Shown: positions 35,483 to 43,379 of the stretch, piece after piece
Layout of the letters: each line of letters starts with the position of its first letter
How positions within the stretch are numbered: the first letter of the stretch is position 1
From: Candidatus Phosphoribacter baldrii
GTDB taxonomy: Bacteria > Actinomycetota > Actinomycetes > Actinomycetales > Dermatophilaceae
NCBI GenBank assembly: GCA_016704565.1
Contig: JADIZV010000001.1
Span: forward strand, 1,116,001 to 1,180,000
Length of the DNA: 64,000 nt
Reading direction: 5' to 3'
The notes under the pieces: generated by a model
Database searches by the model: none
The model's input: the letters and a program-made list of their open reading frames with translations, nothing else
What the model was told of the DNA's origin: nothing
Translations under genes and position numbers: made by a program

Positions 35483-36955
35483 TCAGCGGCCGCCCGACCG
35501 GCGCCCTCGCCCACCGGCCTGTTCGCTCATCCGAGTTGGCGACATCGAACCGGCCCGAGCGGCACCGGACCGTTGTCCCGTCGCGGGGGCTGCGGCTCGA
35601 CGAACTCCGCGCGCCCCCGGGCTGGAGGCTCCGGCTGCGGGGGCGCCGGTCCGAGCGGGACCCTGCGGGCGGCGCCCCGGGCGAGCCGGCTGGCGACCGC
35701 GCACAGGGGCCGTCGTCGTCTCGGCGGGTCGGGCGCTCACCGGCATCAACCGACGCTCGCCGGGCACGAGACGGCGCAACATCGGGTGACCGACACCCAC
35801 CGAGGTGGTCGTCGGACGGATTCCAGCAGCCTTGACCAGCGCGCGGACCTCGGCGGCCTGTTCGCGCTCCATCAGCGTGATGACCGTGCCCTTGGCCCCC
35901 GCCCGCGCGGTCCGCCCGGAGCGGTGGACATAGGCCTTGAACTCGGTCGGCGGGTCGGCATGGATGACCAGTTCGACGTCGTCGACGTGTATGCCGCGAG
36001 CCGCAATGTCGGTCGCCACGAGGGTGCTGGCCGCACCGGAGTGGAAGGCGGCGAGATTGCGGGTGCGGGCGTTCTGGGCGAGGTTGCCGTGCAACTCGAC
36101 CGATGAGACACCCATCGAGTTGAGCTTGCGGGCCAACGTCTTGGCCCGGTGCTTGGTGCGGGTGAAGACGACCGACCGACGAGCCCCGCTCGTGAGGTCG
36201 ACGAGGACCGGCAGCCGCTGTTCGGCATCGACCTGCAGGACGTGGTGCTCGACGTCGGCGCTGGATGCTTCCGGCGAATCTGCCTCGTGCGTCACGGGAT
36301 TGCGCAGGTAGCGCTTGACGATGACCGCGACCGCAGCGTCGAGCGTCGCGGAGAAGAGCAGCCGTTGACCACTGGCCGGAGTGAGCTCCAGCAGGCGGCG
36401 GACAGCGGGCAGGAACCCGAGATCGGACATGTGGTCGGCCTCGTCGAGCACCGTGATCTCCACCCGATCGAGGCGACACTCGCCTTGGCCGATGAGGTCC
36501 TCCAGGCGACCGGGGCACGCGATGACGACGTCGACCCCGGCCCGCAACGCGCGCACCTGCGGCGCCTGGCCGACGCCACCGAAGACGGTCAGCGACGTGA
36601 GCCCGGCGACGCGAGCCAGCGGTGCCAGCGCGGCGTCGATCTGGACGGCCAGCTCGCGGGTCGGCACGATGACCAGGGCCCGAGGTGAGCGGGCAGTTCG
36701 AGCCGACCGACCCGATCGGGCGCCGGGAGCTTGCGAGGTGCTGGATGTCGACCCAGTGAGCCGGGCGATGATTGGCAGCAGGAATGCGTAGGTCTTGCCG
36801 GACCCCGTGCGACCCCGACCCAACAGGTCGCGGCCGGCCAACGAGTCGGGCAGGGTGGCGGCTTGGATCGGCGTCGGGGTGTCGATGTCGATCCGGGCCA
36901 GCGCGTCCGCCAGGTTCGCGGGCACACCAAGAGCAGCAAAAGCATTGTGAGACAA
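35483..36955 (-). CDS. DEAD-box RNA helicase
   Basis: 490 residues. A TTG start at 36955 is supported by CGGAG about 7 nt upstream; no ATG or GTG with a better site is near. Motifs in order are Q-motif PTPIQAATLP, I GRGRTGSGKT, Ia PTRELA, II DEAD, III SAT, IV VFTRTK, V DIAARGI and VI HRSGRTARA. The C-terminal 90 residues are Arg/Gly/Pro-rich and disordered, fitting RNA binding. Likely role is RNA remodelling or cold adaptation. Confidence 0.94.
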   Translation of the reverse strand: MSHNAFAALGVPANLADALARIDIDTPTPIQAATLPDSLAGRDLLGRGRTGSGKTYAFLLPIIARLTGSTSSTSQAPGARSGRSARTARSPRALVIVPTRELAVQIDAALAPLARVAGLTSLTVFGGVGQAPQVRALRAGVDVVIACPGRLEDLIGQGECRLDRVEITVLDEADHMSDLGFLPAVRRLLELTPASGQRLLFSATLDAAVAVIVKRYLRNPVTHEADSPEASSADVEHHVLQVDAEQRLPVLVDLTSGARRSVVFTRTKHRAKTLARKLNSMGVSSVELHGNLAQNARTRNLAAFHSGAASTLVATDIAARGIHVDDVELVIHADPPTEFKAYVHRSGRTARAGAKGTVITLMEREQAAEVRALVKAAGIRPTTTSVGVGHPMLRRLVPGERRLMPVSARPAETTTAPVRGRQPARPGRRPQGPARTGAPAAGASSPGARGVRRAAAPATGQRSGAARAGSMSPTRMSEQAGGRGRRSGGR

Positions 36956-37271
36956 GGGGAAACTCCGTTGTGAAAGGTGGGACCGTCTCGCCGGCGCACG
37001 TCGACTCGTGGAAAAACTCCACCAGCGGTGCGGCTCAGATCGCTACAACGTCACCAGGCAACCCGAAGCGAGACTGGCCGGGCTGCTGCCTCCACGGTAC
37101 GGCATACGCGCCCGAACCTTGGCATCGCAAGGAGGAGATGCGCTGTCCCGCGGGCTCCCGGTCGCGGATCGAGCCAACGCGCGAGGGGTTGCAAGTTGGC
37201 CCGTGCCTGCGGCTTGGTCCCGTCCCCTGCGGCGCAAAGCCTCCCCGAGGTGGTCAGTCTCCCCCAGGGGG
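36956..37271 (-). other. 316-bp region without a gene upstream of the helicase
   Basis: No supported gene on either strand. It lies between the ends of the helicase promoter side and the VWA gene stop at 37272, so it must hold the helicase promoter and leader. DEAD-box helicase mRNAs often have long regulatory leaders. I could not pick a convincing promoter or conserved RNA by eye. Confidence 0.5.
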
Positions 37272-37925
37272 TCAGCTCCCGGCGTTGGTGCGCTGGGCCT
37301 CGGTGAAGGCGAGCTTCTGCCGCGCCGCCGCGGGGCTGGCACCCGCCGATCGAGCCGCCCGCATCGCTGAGATGTTGCCGGATGCGGCGGCCATCGCCGA
37401 CCCCACCCGGTGCCGGTCGTAGGTGAGCGACTGGTCCCGCGACACCCCGAGCCGCGCACCGACCTCGATAGCGTCCTGGTCGGCCCCCATGTAGAGGAAC
37501 TCCCACGAATAGACCTTGGTCTGCTGCTCGATGAGCGCCCGGATCGCCCCGAATCCCCATTCTTGCGAGGCGTTTTCGTGACCGTCGGTCATGATGCCGA
37601 CGATGACGGTGCCGGGCCGCGCCTCTTCGGGCAGCGCGGCGAGGCGCTCACCGGCCGTCGTCACCAAGCGGCCGATCGAGTCGAGCAGGGCGGTCGTGCC
37701 GCGGGGGATGAGGTGCAGGGGCGGGACCTCGGTGACGGGGCGCGCGGCGTACACCTCCTCGTAGTCGCTGTCGAACTGAGCGAGGGTGACCTCGCAGCGG
37801 CCGGGCGCGGTGCGCTGTTCGGCGATGAACGCGTCGAAGCCGGCCTCGGTCTCGGGCTTGATCGAGGCCATCGAGCCGGAGCGGTCGAGGAGGAAGTAGA
37901 GGTGGGTGAGGTTCGGGTCGGTCAT
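37272..37925 (-). CDS. von Willebrand factor type A domain protein
   Basis: 217 residues. The MIDAS motif DRSGSM begins at Asp14, and further metal-site residues are in GTTALLD and GIMTDGHEN. The fold binds divalent metal and protein partners; there is no signal peptide, so it acts in the cytosol. It resembles TerY-like or stress-related VWA proteins, but no ter genes are present here. A small helical protein gene lies upstream in the same direction. Confidence 0.85.
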   Translation of the reverse strand: MTDPNLTHLYFLLDRSGSMASIKPETEAGFDAFIAEQRTAPGRCEVTLAQFDSDYEEVYAARPVTEVPPLHLIPRGTTALLDSIGRLVTTAGERLAALPEEARPGTVIVGIMTDGHENASQEWGFGAIRALIEQQTKVYSWEFLYMGADQDAIEVGARLGVSRDQSLTYDRHRVGSAMAAASGNISAMRAARSAGASPAAARQKLAFTEAQRTNAGS

Positions 37926-37959
37926 CGGGACTCCTTGTCGGTCAACGAGACACCGTCGA

Positions 37960-38364
37960 TCAGTGGGATTCGGGGCGTCGCGCGCGGAATCGCAGTTGCG
38001 GGCGCTCGTCGTCCGGGGTGGGAGGAGACACCTTGTGGCGCCCCTCTTCGAGGTCGTAGCGCGCGCGCTCCACGCCCGTGCGGGTCACCCGGTCGCCCTC
38101 CCGGTATGCCGCGAGCAGGCTCGTGCGCGCGAGGCGCGGGCCGACGGCGTTCTCGGTGAGGCCGGCGAGGGTGGCGGTCTGACGGATCGTCGACCCCTCG
38201 GTGAGCACTGCGGCCGCCATCGCCTCGTCGAGGGCCTCGGTGACCTTGAGCTGGGCCTCCCGCAAGTGGGGAAGCGCCTGCTCGGGGTCACCGGGATCGG
38301 CGGTCGTCAGCGCCTGCTGGGCGGCGGCGATCGCTGCGGCAAGTGGCTCTGCTGCGGTGCTCAC
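37960..38364 (-). CDS. hypothetical protein with HTH-like segment
   Basis: 134 residues from GTG 38364. The N-terminal half is Ala-rich helix. The segment GSTIRQTATLAGLTENAVGP (about residues 57-76) looks like a helix-turn-helix. The C-terminus is charged. I do not recognise a family. It is 34 bp upstream of the VWA gene and probably cotranscribed with it. Confidence 0.6.
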   Translation of the reverse strand: MSTAAEPLAAAIAAAQQALTTADPGDPEQALPHLREAQLKVTEALDEAMAAAVLTEGSTIRQTATLAGLTENAVGPRLARTSLLAAYREGDRVTRTGVERARYDLEEGRHKVSPPTPDDERPQLRFRARRPESH

Positions 38365-38463
38365 GCAAATAAGTGTGCCGCACTAACTGCGGCACCGCAA
38401 GCAGGGCGGACCTGCGGATGGGGCGGTGGGGCGAGCACCCACCTCTCCGGCCCCGCAACGGGA

Positions 38464-38503
38464 GATGCCCCGGTATGCCGCGCGGGCGGCATACCGGGGC
38501 ATC
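38464..38503 (-). terminator. hairpin with 18-bp perfect arms after the PspC gene
   Basis: The arms 38464-38481 and 38486-38503 are perfect complements around a 4-nt loop, 11 bp past the PspC-gene stop. Each arm contains the GGTATGCC/GGCATACC word. Confidence 0.82.
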
Positions 38504-38514
38504 GCTGGTGAGCG

Positions 38515-39090
38515 TCAGCTGTGTGACGCGTCCTGCGGGCCCGACGCGGTGGGGTAGGGCGGCGGGGGAGGCGTGGACGACCACGGGGCCGGGGCGGGGG
38601 TCGTCGACGTCGGCGCCAGGCTCTGCGAGGTGCGGCGGCTGCGGTTGGCGAGGTAGAACCCGCCCGCGACGCTGATCCCGACAAGCCAGAGCCACCCGGC
38701 GCCGCCGTCCCAGAACGAACCCGGGAAGATCATCAGTGCGGTGACGACGAGCAGGACGATCGAAGCGGCGTCGCCGCCGCGGACCGCCCGCTCGAGGCGG
38801 ATCTCACCGCGCCGGGTCGGCAGGAGCAGGACCGCGAGCAGGTAGAGCGGGAGGATCGGCGTAAACCAGCCGAGGACGATTGCGGCGACCCGCACGATGG
38901 TCGGGGAGACACCGATGCGTTCGGCGAGACCGGCGCAGACACCGGCGACCATCTTGTTGTCCGAGCGGGTGAGGGGGCTGCGGCGAAGCGCGGCAAAGAA
39001 GCTGTCCATCTGAGGTCCTGAGGTGGTGGGCTGGGTGGGGGAGGTCGTGGCGTAGGGAGCCGAGGGGCCGTTGGTCGGGGTCGTCGTCAT
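38515..39090 (-). CDS. PspC-domain membrane protein
   Basis: 191 residues. A Pro/Thr-rich cytoplasmic start leads to the PspC domain at about residues 37-95 (LTRSDNKMVAGVCAGLAERIGV, then a helix ending LLAVLLLPTR). A further two hydrophobic segments follow at 107-145, and the C-terminal tail is Pro/Ser-rich. Family members sense envelope stress or partner histidine kinases; a specific role is not shown here. Confidence 0.87.
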   Translation of the reverse strand: MTTTPTNGPSAPYATTSPTQPTTSGPQMDSFFAALRRSPLTRSDNKMVAGVCAGLAERIGVSPTIVRVAAIVLGWFTPILPLYLLAVLLLPTRRGEIRLERAVRGGDAASIVLLVVTALMIFPGSFWDGGAGWLWLVGISVAGGFYLANRSRRTSQSLAPTSTTPAPAPWSSTPPPPPYPTASGPQDASHS

Positions 39091-39184
39091 GTCTCCACGA
39101 TCGCCCTCGGGGAAGGTGTCGCGTCACTGGGTGACCCCCTGAGCCAGCCCTGAGCTGACCCTGGCCTGCCCTCAGCAACGACGA

Positions 39185-39219
39185 AGCCGCAGGTCGAGAT
39201 CGCTCGGAGACCTGCGGCT
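39185..39219 (-). terminator. terminator of the tRNA operon
   Basis: 11-bp perfect arms (39185-39195 and 39209-39219) with a 13-nt loop lie 16 bp past the 3' end of tRNA-Phe. A T-rich run (TTCGTCGTT on the minus strand) follows. Confidence 0.7.
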
Positions 39220-39234
39220 GATGGTGGCGTGCGG

Positions 39235-39311
39235 TGGTGGCCAGGGGCGGGGTCGAACCGCCGACCTTCCGATTTTCAGTCGGACGCTCGTACCAACTGA
39301 GCTACCTGGCC
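39235..39311 (-). tRNA. tRNA-Phe (GAA)
   Basis: The cloverleaf reads from 39311 with acceptor GGCCAGG pairing to CCTGGCC, discriminator A and encoded CCA. The anticodon loop CTGAAAA gives GAA. T-loop GTTCGAC is present. Last gene of the Glu-Asp-Phe operon. Confidence 0.96.
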
Positions 39312-39336
39312 AGGTGGCTCCCTCGTGAGGAGCCGG

Positions 39337-39410
39337 CGACCCCGACGGGACTCGAACCCGCGACCTCCGCCGTGACAGGGCGGCGCGCTAACCAACTGCG
39401 CTACGGGGCC
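39337..39410 (-). tRNA. tRNA-Asp (GTC)
   Basis: Acceptor GGCCCCG pairs with CGGGGTC (one G-T pair), discriminator G, no encoded CCA. Anticodon loop CTGTCAC gives GTC. D-arm GCGCAGTTGGTTAGCGC and T-loop GTTCGAG are normal. Confidence 0.96.
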
Positions 39411-39445
39411 TTGAGCGGGCTAGTGCCCAAGACCTGCAAACTGCG

Positions 39446-39518
39446 TATCCCCAACGGGATTCGAACCCGTGCTGCCGCCGTGAAAGGGCGGTGTCCTAGG
39501 CCACTAGACGATGGGGAC
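39446..39518 (-). tRNA. tRNA-Glu (TTC)
   Basis: Acceptor GTCCCCA pairs with TGGGGAT (first pair G-T), discriminator A, no encoded CCA. Anticodon loop CTTTCAC gives TTC. First gene of the operon, 65 nt after the predicted promoter. Confidence 0.96.
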
Positions 39519-39582
39519 CTGGGAGTTGACCTCAGACCCTCGCCGCCCCAGAGCCGCGCTCGGATCCGTTGAGGACCCGGCA

Positions 39583-39612
39583 AGCATAGGGGACGGCGCG
39601 GGAGGGGTCCAA
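39583..39612 (-). promoter_or_regulatory. promoter of the tRNA-Glu-Asp-Phe operon
   Basis: On the minus strand TTGGAC (39612-39607), an 18-bp spacer and TATGCT (39588-39583) form a good sigma70-type promoter. Transcription would begin near 39576, 58 nt before tRNA-Glu. Confidence 0.7.
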
Positions 39613-39743
39613 ATCGCCCCAGAGCCGCCCCGCGGGGATCGCGCGGGTATGCCGCAGGGTCGCCGCCACCATCCTCAAGAGTCCCGCCAGCGTATGCCGC
39701 GGAGCCCTGGCGCGCGCACCGCCCACCCGCCAGAGTAGGTGCC

Positions 39744-40967
39744 ATGAGCCCTCGTCAGATGCCGCGTTGGTCGCAGTTGCAGGACCTCATCAAGCTCCAG
39801 CGGCCCGACCTCTCGCCAACCAAGCGGCACTTGGCGGGAGCCCTGACCGTGGCCGACGTGCGCGACGTAGCCCGGCGCCGGGTGCCCCGCGCGGTCTTCG
39901 ACTACGTCGACGGCTCGGCCGAGACGGAGGCGAGTTATCGGCGGGCGCGGGCGGCATACGAGGGGATCGAGTTCCAGCCACGCGCGCTCCAGGACGTCAG
40001 CGCGCTGTCGACGGAGACCACCGTCCTCGGTGTGCCTGCGGCGGTGCCGTTCTGCTTCGCGCCGACCGGGTTCACCCGGCTCATGCACCACGAGGGCGAG
40101 GCGGCGGTCGCGCGGGTGGCCGGGGAACGCGGCATCCCGTATGCCGTCTCGACTCTCGGCACGTCGACCCCCGAGGCGGTGGCCGAGCAGGTGCGGGGGA
40201 TGGCGGGGGCGCGGTTGTGGTTCCAGCTGTATGTCTGGCGGGACCGGGCTGCGGCGGAAGAGTTGATGGCACGGGCTGAGAAGGCGGGGTACGAGGCGCT
40301 GGTGCTGACCGTCGATGTGCCGGTGGCGGGGGCGCGACTGCGGGATATGCGTAACGGGCTGTCGGTGCCGCCCGCCCTCACCCCGCGCACGGTGCTCGAC
40401 ATGGGGCGGCATCCGCGCTGGTGGGGCAACGTGCTGACGACCGAGCCGATCGACTTCGCGGCCATGCGAGGGTGGGATGGCACGATCGGGGAGAAGCTCA
40501 ACGCGCTGTTCGACCCGACGATGACGCTGGCCGATCTGGACTGGGTTCGGTCGAATTGGCGGAAGCCGTTGATTGTCAAGGGGATCCAGACCGTGGATGA
40601 CGCTCGGGCGGTGACCGACGCGGGTGCGGACGCGATCGTGCTGTCGAATCATGGGGGGCGGCAGCTTGACCGGGCGCCGGTGCCGGTGCGGCTGTTGCCG
40701 GCGGTGCGGGAGGCGCTGGGGCCGCGGGCGCAGGTGTTGGTTGACAGCGGGATCCTGTCCGGCGCGGACATCGTCGCGGCGCTTGCGCTCGGAGCGACGA
40801 GCACGCTGGTTGGTCGGGCGTACCTCTACGGCCTGATGGCTGGCGGCCAAGCCGGCGTCGAGCGGGTCGCCGACATCATGACCGCCGAGGTGCGTCGGAC
40901 GATGGCGCTGCTCGGCGCTGCAACAGTCGCCGATCTCGCGCCCGGGCACGTCCGCCTGTCCGGCTGA
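39744..40967 (+). CDS. FMN-dependent alpha-hydroxy-acid dehydrogenase/oxidase (LldD-like)
   Basis: 407 residues. The N-terminal segment RRVPRAVFDYVDGSAE is the usual start of L-lactate dehydrogenase or mycofactocin-linked MftD-like enzymes. FMN and substrate motifs include FAPTGF, LWFQLYVW, VLTVDVP, IVKGIQTVDDA and the catalytic SNHGGRQLDRAP. It oxidises an L-2-hydroxy acid, most likely lactate, to the keto acid. Upstream gap 39519-39743 holds the tRNA promoter on the opposite strand. Confidence 0.9.
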   Translation: MSPRQMPRWSQLQDLIKLQRPDLSPTKRHLAGALTVADVRDVARRRVPRAVFDYVDGSAETEASYRRARAAYEGIEFQPRALQDVSALSTETTVLGVPAAVPFCFAPTGFTRLMHHEGEAAVARVAGERGIPYAVSTLGTSTPEAVAEQVRGMAGARLWFQLYVWRDRAAAEELMARAEKAGYEALVLTVDVPVAGARLRDMRNGLSVPPALTPRTVLDMGRHPRWWGNVLTTEPIDFAAMRGWDGTIGEKLNALFDPTMTLADLDWVRSNWRKPLIVKGIQTVDDARAVTDAGADAIVLSNHGGRQLDRAPVPVRLLPAVREALGPRAQVLVDSGILSGADIVAALALGATSTLVGRAYLYGLMAGGQAGVERVADIMTAEVRRTMALLGAATVADLAPGHVRLSG

Positions 40968-40980
40968 GGCACGGCTCAAG

Positions 40981-41440
40981 GGCTGGCCGGGGCTGGTCGG
41001 GGCTGGTCGGGTGGTCGGTGTGAAGCCGGAATTCCTCACACCCACCGGTGAACTCGGGTCAGATCGGCGGGGAGACTGCCGAAATCCCCACACTCGCCGG
41101 TGAATTCGGGCCGGGCCGGTGGGTGGGGGCCGGAATTCCTCACACCCACCGGTGAACTCGGGTCAGATCGGCGGGGAGACTGCCGAAATCCCCACACTCG
41201 CCGGTGAATTCGGGCCGGGCCGGTGGGTGGGGGCCGGAATTCCTCACACCCACCGGTGAACTCGGGTCAGATCGGCGGGGAGACTGCCGAAATCCCCACA
41301 CTCGCCGGTGAATTCGGGCCAGGCCGGTGGGTGGGGGCCGGAATTCCTCACACTCGCCGGTGAACTCGGGTCAGATTGGCGGGGAGACTGCCGAAATCCC
41401 CACAGCCACCGACGAATTCCAACAAGCGAGCAGCGGGCGA
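40981..41440. repeat. 52/104-bp tandem repeat array
   Basis: GGGCTGG-type decamers at 40981-41018 are followed by four 104-bp repeats starting at 41025, 41129, 41233 and 41337. Each 104-bp repeat consists of two 52-bp halves carrying TTC-MTC, ACACYCRCC and GGTGAA blocks. Eight cores follow at 52-bp steps, the last being degenerate. The array lies between convergent genes and contains no gene. It is the inverse-orientation relative of the array at 34324. Confidence 0.92.
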
Positions 41441-41444
41441 TCGA

Positions 41445-41534
41445 CCGAACCCCACCGACCGACCGAAACCCACCGACCGAACGAAACCCACCGACCGACC
41501 GAAACCCACCGACCGACCGAATCCCACCGACCGA
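41445..41534. repeat. 18-bp tandem repeat, five copies
   Basis: Five contiguous 18-bp units of the type CCGAAACCCACCGACCGA differ by one or two bases. They lie just past the stop of the PHP-protein gene (41543, minus strand). Period 18 is a multiple of three, but no gene is evident, so these are treated as intergenic satellite. Confidence 0.9.
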
Positions 41535-41542
41535 GCGATCAG

Positions 41543-42595
41543 TTAGCGGTGTCGTCCGGCCCACTCCAACAGGCGGTCAACAGACCAGGTCGTCACGATC
41601 CGCTCCGCCGGGATCCCTAGCCGGGTCGCCCGCTCGCAGCCGTAAGCCTTCATGTCCAGCTGCCCGGGCGCATGCGCATCGGAGTCGATCGCAAACAGGC
41701 ACCCGAGATCGCGCGCCACCTCGACCAACTCGTCGGGCGGGTCGCACCGCTCCGGACGGGAGTTGATTTCGACCGCAACCCCCCGATCCGCGCACGCCCC
41801 GAACACCGCAGCGGCATCAAACTCCGATTGCGGCCGAGTCCCCCGCGAGCCCTCGACCAGCCGACCGGTCGCGTGCCCCAACACGTTGACCCGAGGGTTC
41901 TCGACGGCCGCCAGCATGCGAGCGGTCATGGGTGCGCGCGGCATACGCAGCTTGGAGTGCACCGACGCGGTGACGATGTCCAACTCGTCCAGCAGCATGG
42001 GGTCCTGGTCGAGCGAGCCATCATCGAGGATGTCGACCTCGATGCCGCGCAACAGCCGAAACCGTTCTCCCAGAGCCGCATTCACCCCATCGACGACCCC
42101 GAGCTGACGACGGAGCCGATCGGCGGACAACCCGTTGGCGACCTTCAGCCGCGGCGAGTGGTCGGTCAGCGCCAGCCACTCCTGGCCGAGCTCGACGGCC
42201 GACAACACCATCTCCTCGATCGGGGAGCCGCCGTCGCTCCAGTCCGAGTGGCTGTGCAGGTCGCCGAGGATCGCGGCATACAGGGACTCACCTCCGGGAG
42301 CGAGGAACCCGGCCGTCTGCTCCTGCAACGAGGCGAGGTATGCCGGCAACTCGCCTTGCGCAGCCTGCGCCACCACGCCCGTCGTGGCGGGTCCAAGACC
42401 GGGGAGTTCCCCGAGCGTCCCGGCGGCGAGGCGAGCGTCGAGCTCAGTGCGCGGCATACCGGCGACGACGGTGGCGGCAGCGCGGAAAGCCTGGACGCGA
42501 TAGGTGCCTGCACGAGAACGCTCAAGCAGCAACGCGATTCGCCGCAACGCCTCGACCGGCGAGCATCCGTCAACAAGGGGGGTGAGGCCCAGCAT
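41543..42595 (-). CDS. PHP-domain phosphoesterase with helix-hairpin-helix N-terminus
   Basis: 350 residues. The N-terminal 100 residues carry a helix-hairpin-helix segment (LGELPGLGPATTG, residues 61-73), as in PolX. The PHP domain starts at GDLHSHSDWSDGG (His114, His116) and continues with LTDHS, GIEVDIL, HATGR and DSDAHA, a full metal site. The polymerase palm of PolX is missing, so this is a PHP phosphoesterase or nuclease of the histidinol-phosphatase/PolX-tail type. Substrate unknown. Confidence 0.82.
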   Translation of the reverse strand: MLGLTPLVDGCSPVEALRRIALLLERSRAGTYRVQAFRAAATVVAGMPRTELDARLAAGTLGELPGLGPATTGVVAQAAQGELPAYLASLQEQTAGFLAPGGESLYAAILGDLHSHSDWSDGGSPIEEMVLSAVELGQEWLALTDHSPRLKVANGLSADRLRRQLGVVDGVNAALGERFRLLRGIEVDILDDGSLDQDPMLLDELDIVTASVHSKLRMPRAPMTARMLAAVENPRVNVLGHATGRLVEGSRGTRPQSEFDAAAVFGACADRGVAVEINSRPERCDPPDELVEVARDLGCLFAIDSDAHAPGQLDMKAYGCERATRLGIPAERIVTTWSVDRLLEWAGRHR

Positions 42596-42645
42596 TGGGT
42601 CACCCTACCGACGCAAACACGCGCCGACCGGCTCGATCCGGATGA

Positions 42646-43284
42646 TCAGGTCGCGATAACTGGACCGATAGCCAGGCCGTTGACCCGGGCGCTGCACGTG
42701 GCGTTCCCCTTCGCCGGGGGCGCGCCGATGACATCGAGGCGGACGTTGCCTGTCGCGTTGGTGGTCTCGGTGCGGTCGCCGGCGGTCAACGTCACGGGAA
42801 CTCGACCGGTCGAGGTGAACGTCAGTGTTGCGCGGACGCGGTGACCTTGCAGGCTGCACACAAGCGACACGTTCCGGACGGTGACCGCGCCGGAGGACGA
42901 CGAGGAGGACGACGAGGAAGACGACGACGAGGAAGACGGGGTGCTCGTGCGGGCGGGGATCGTCATGGTGGCGGTCTCCCCAGGGATCTCCGGCTCGCGA
43001 CTGCCCAACGGGATCCCGAGCGAGGGCGTCACGAAACTCGGTGTCGGCACGACGAATGCCTCGGTGGCCCCGGCGGAGGCACCCGTCGGATTGCCCGCTT
43101 GATCGAGCGTCACCCGCGCCGTCGTCATGGCCGTCGCGCCCTTGGCGATGGACGGGCCAGCCGACAACATCCACCAGGCGCCGAAAACGAGAGCGATTGC
43201 CAAAGCGCCGACGACGCCGATGGCAATGGTGGTGTTGCGACCCATGCCAAGGCCGTCGATCGGTTCGCTGCGGTGTTTGCCCAT
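42646..43284 (-). CDS. envelope protein: TM helix, poly-Ser linker, beta domain
   Basis: 212 residues. A helix at about residues 18-41 (TIAIGVVGALAIALVFGAWW) is followed by a disordered region with 15 consecutive serines near residue 120. A C-terminal domain of about 75 residues has two cysteines (VSLVCSLQGHRVRATLTF; NATCSARVNG) and an immunoglobulin-like beta pattern. It is a paralogue of the product of the gene at 43380. Function unknown. Confidence 0.72.
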   Translation of the reverse strand: MGKHRSEPIDGLGMGRNTTIAIGVVGALAIALVFGAWWMLSAGPSIAKGATAMTTARVTLDQAGNPTGASAGATEAFVVPTPSFVTPSLGIPLGSREPEIPGETATMTIPARTSTPSSSSSSSSSSSSSSSGAVTVRNVSLVCSLQGHRVRATLTFTSTGRVPVTLTAGDRTETTNATGNVRLDVIGAPPAKGNATCSARVNGLAIGPVIAT

Positions 43285-43379
43285 TCAGCTCTCCCGGTCC
43301 TCGTCCCCGAGCCCGCTCCAGCGTGACAGGCTAGCCGACCGAGGGCGTGCGCCGGAACAGGCCCACGGTCCCGACCCGA

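Noticed and set aside
37272..37925. Tellurite-resistance (ter) locus
   Set aside because: Only a lone VWA gene is present; no TerD, TerC or related genes are beside it.
39234..39572. 112-codon frame across the tRNA cluster
   Set aside because: It is an accidental frame through three tRNA genes, giving the well-known spurious GLEPTT-type peptide.
34324..41440. CRISPR array reading of the 52-bp arrays
   Set aside because: The segments between cores are the same in successive units rather than unique spacers, the cores vary, and no cas gene is present.
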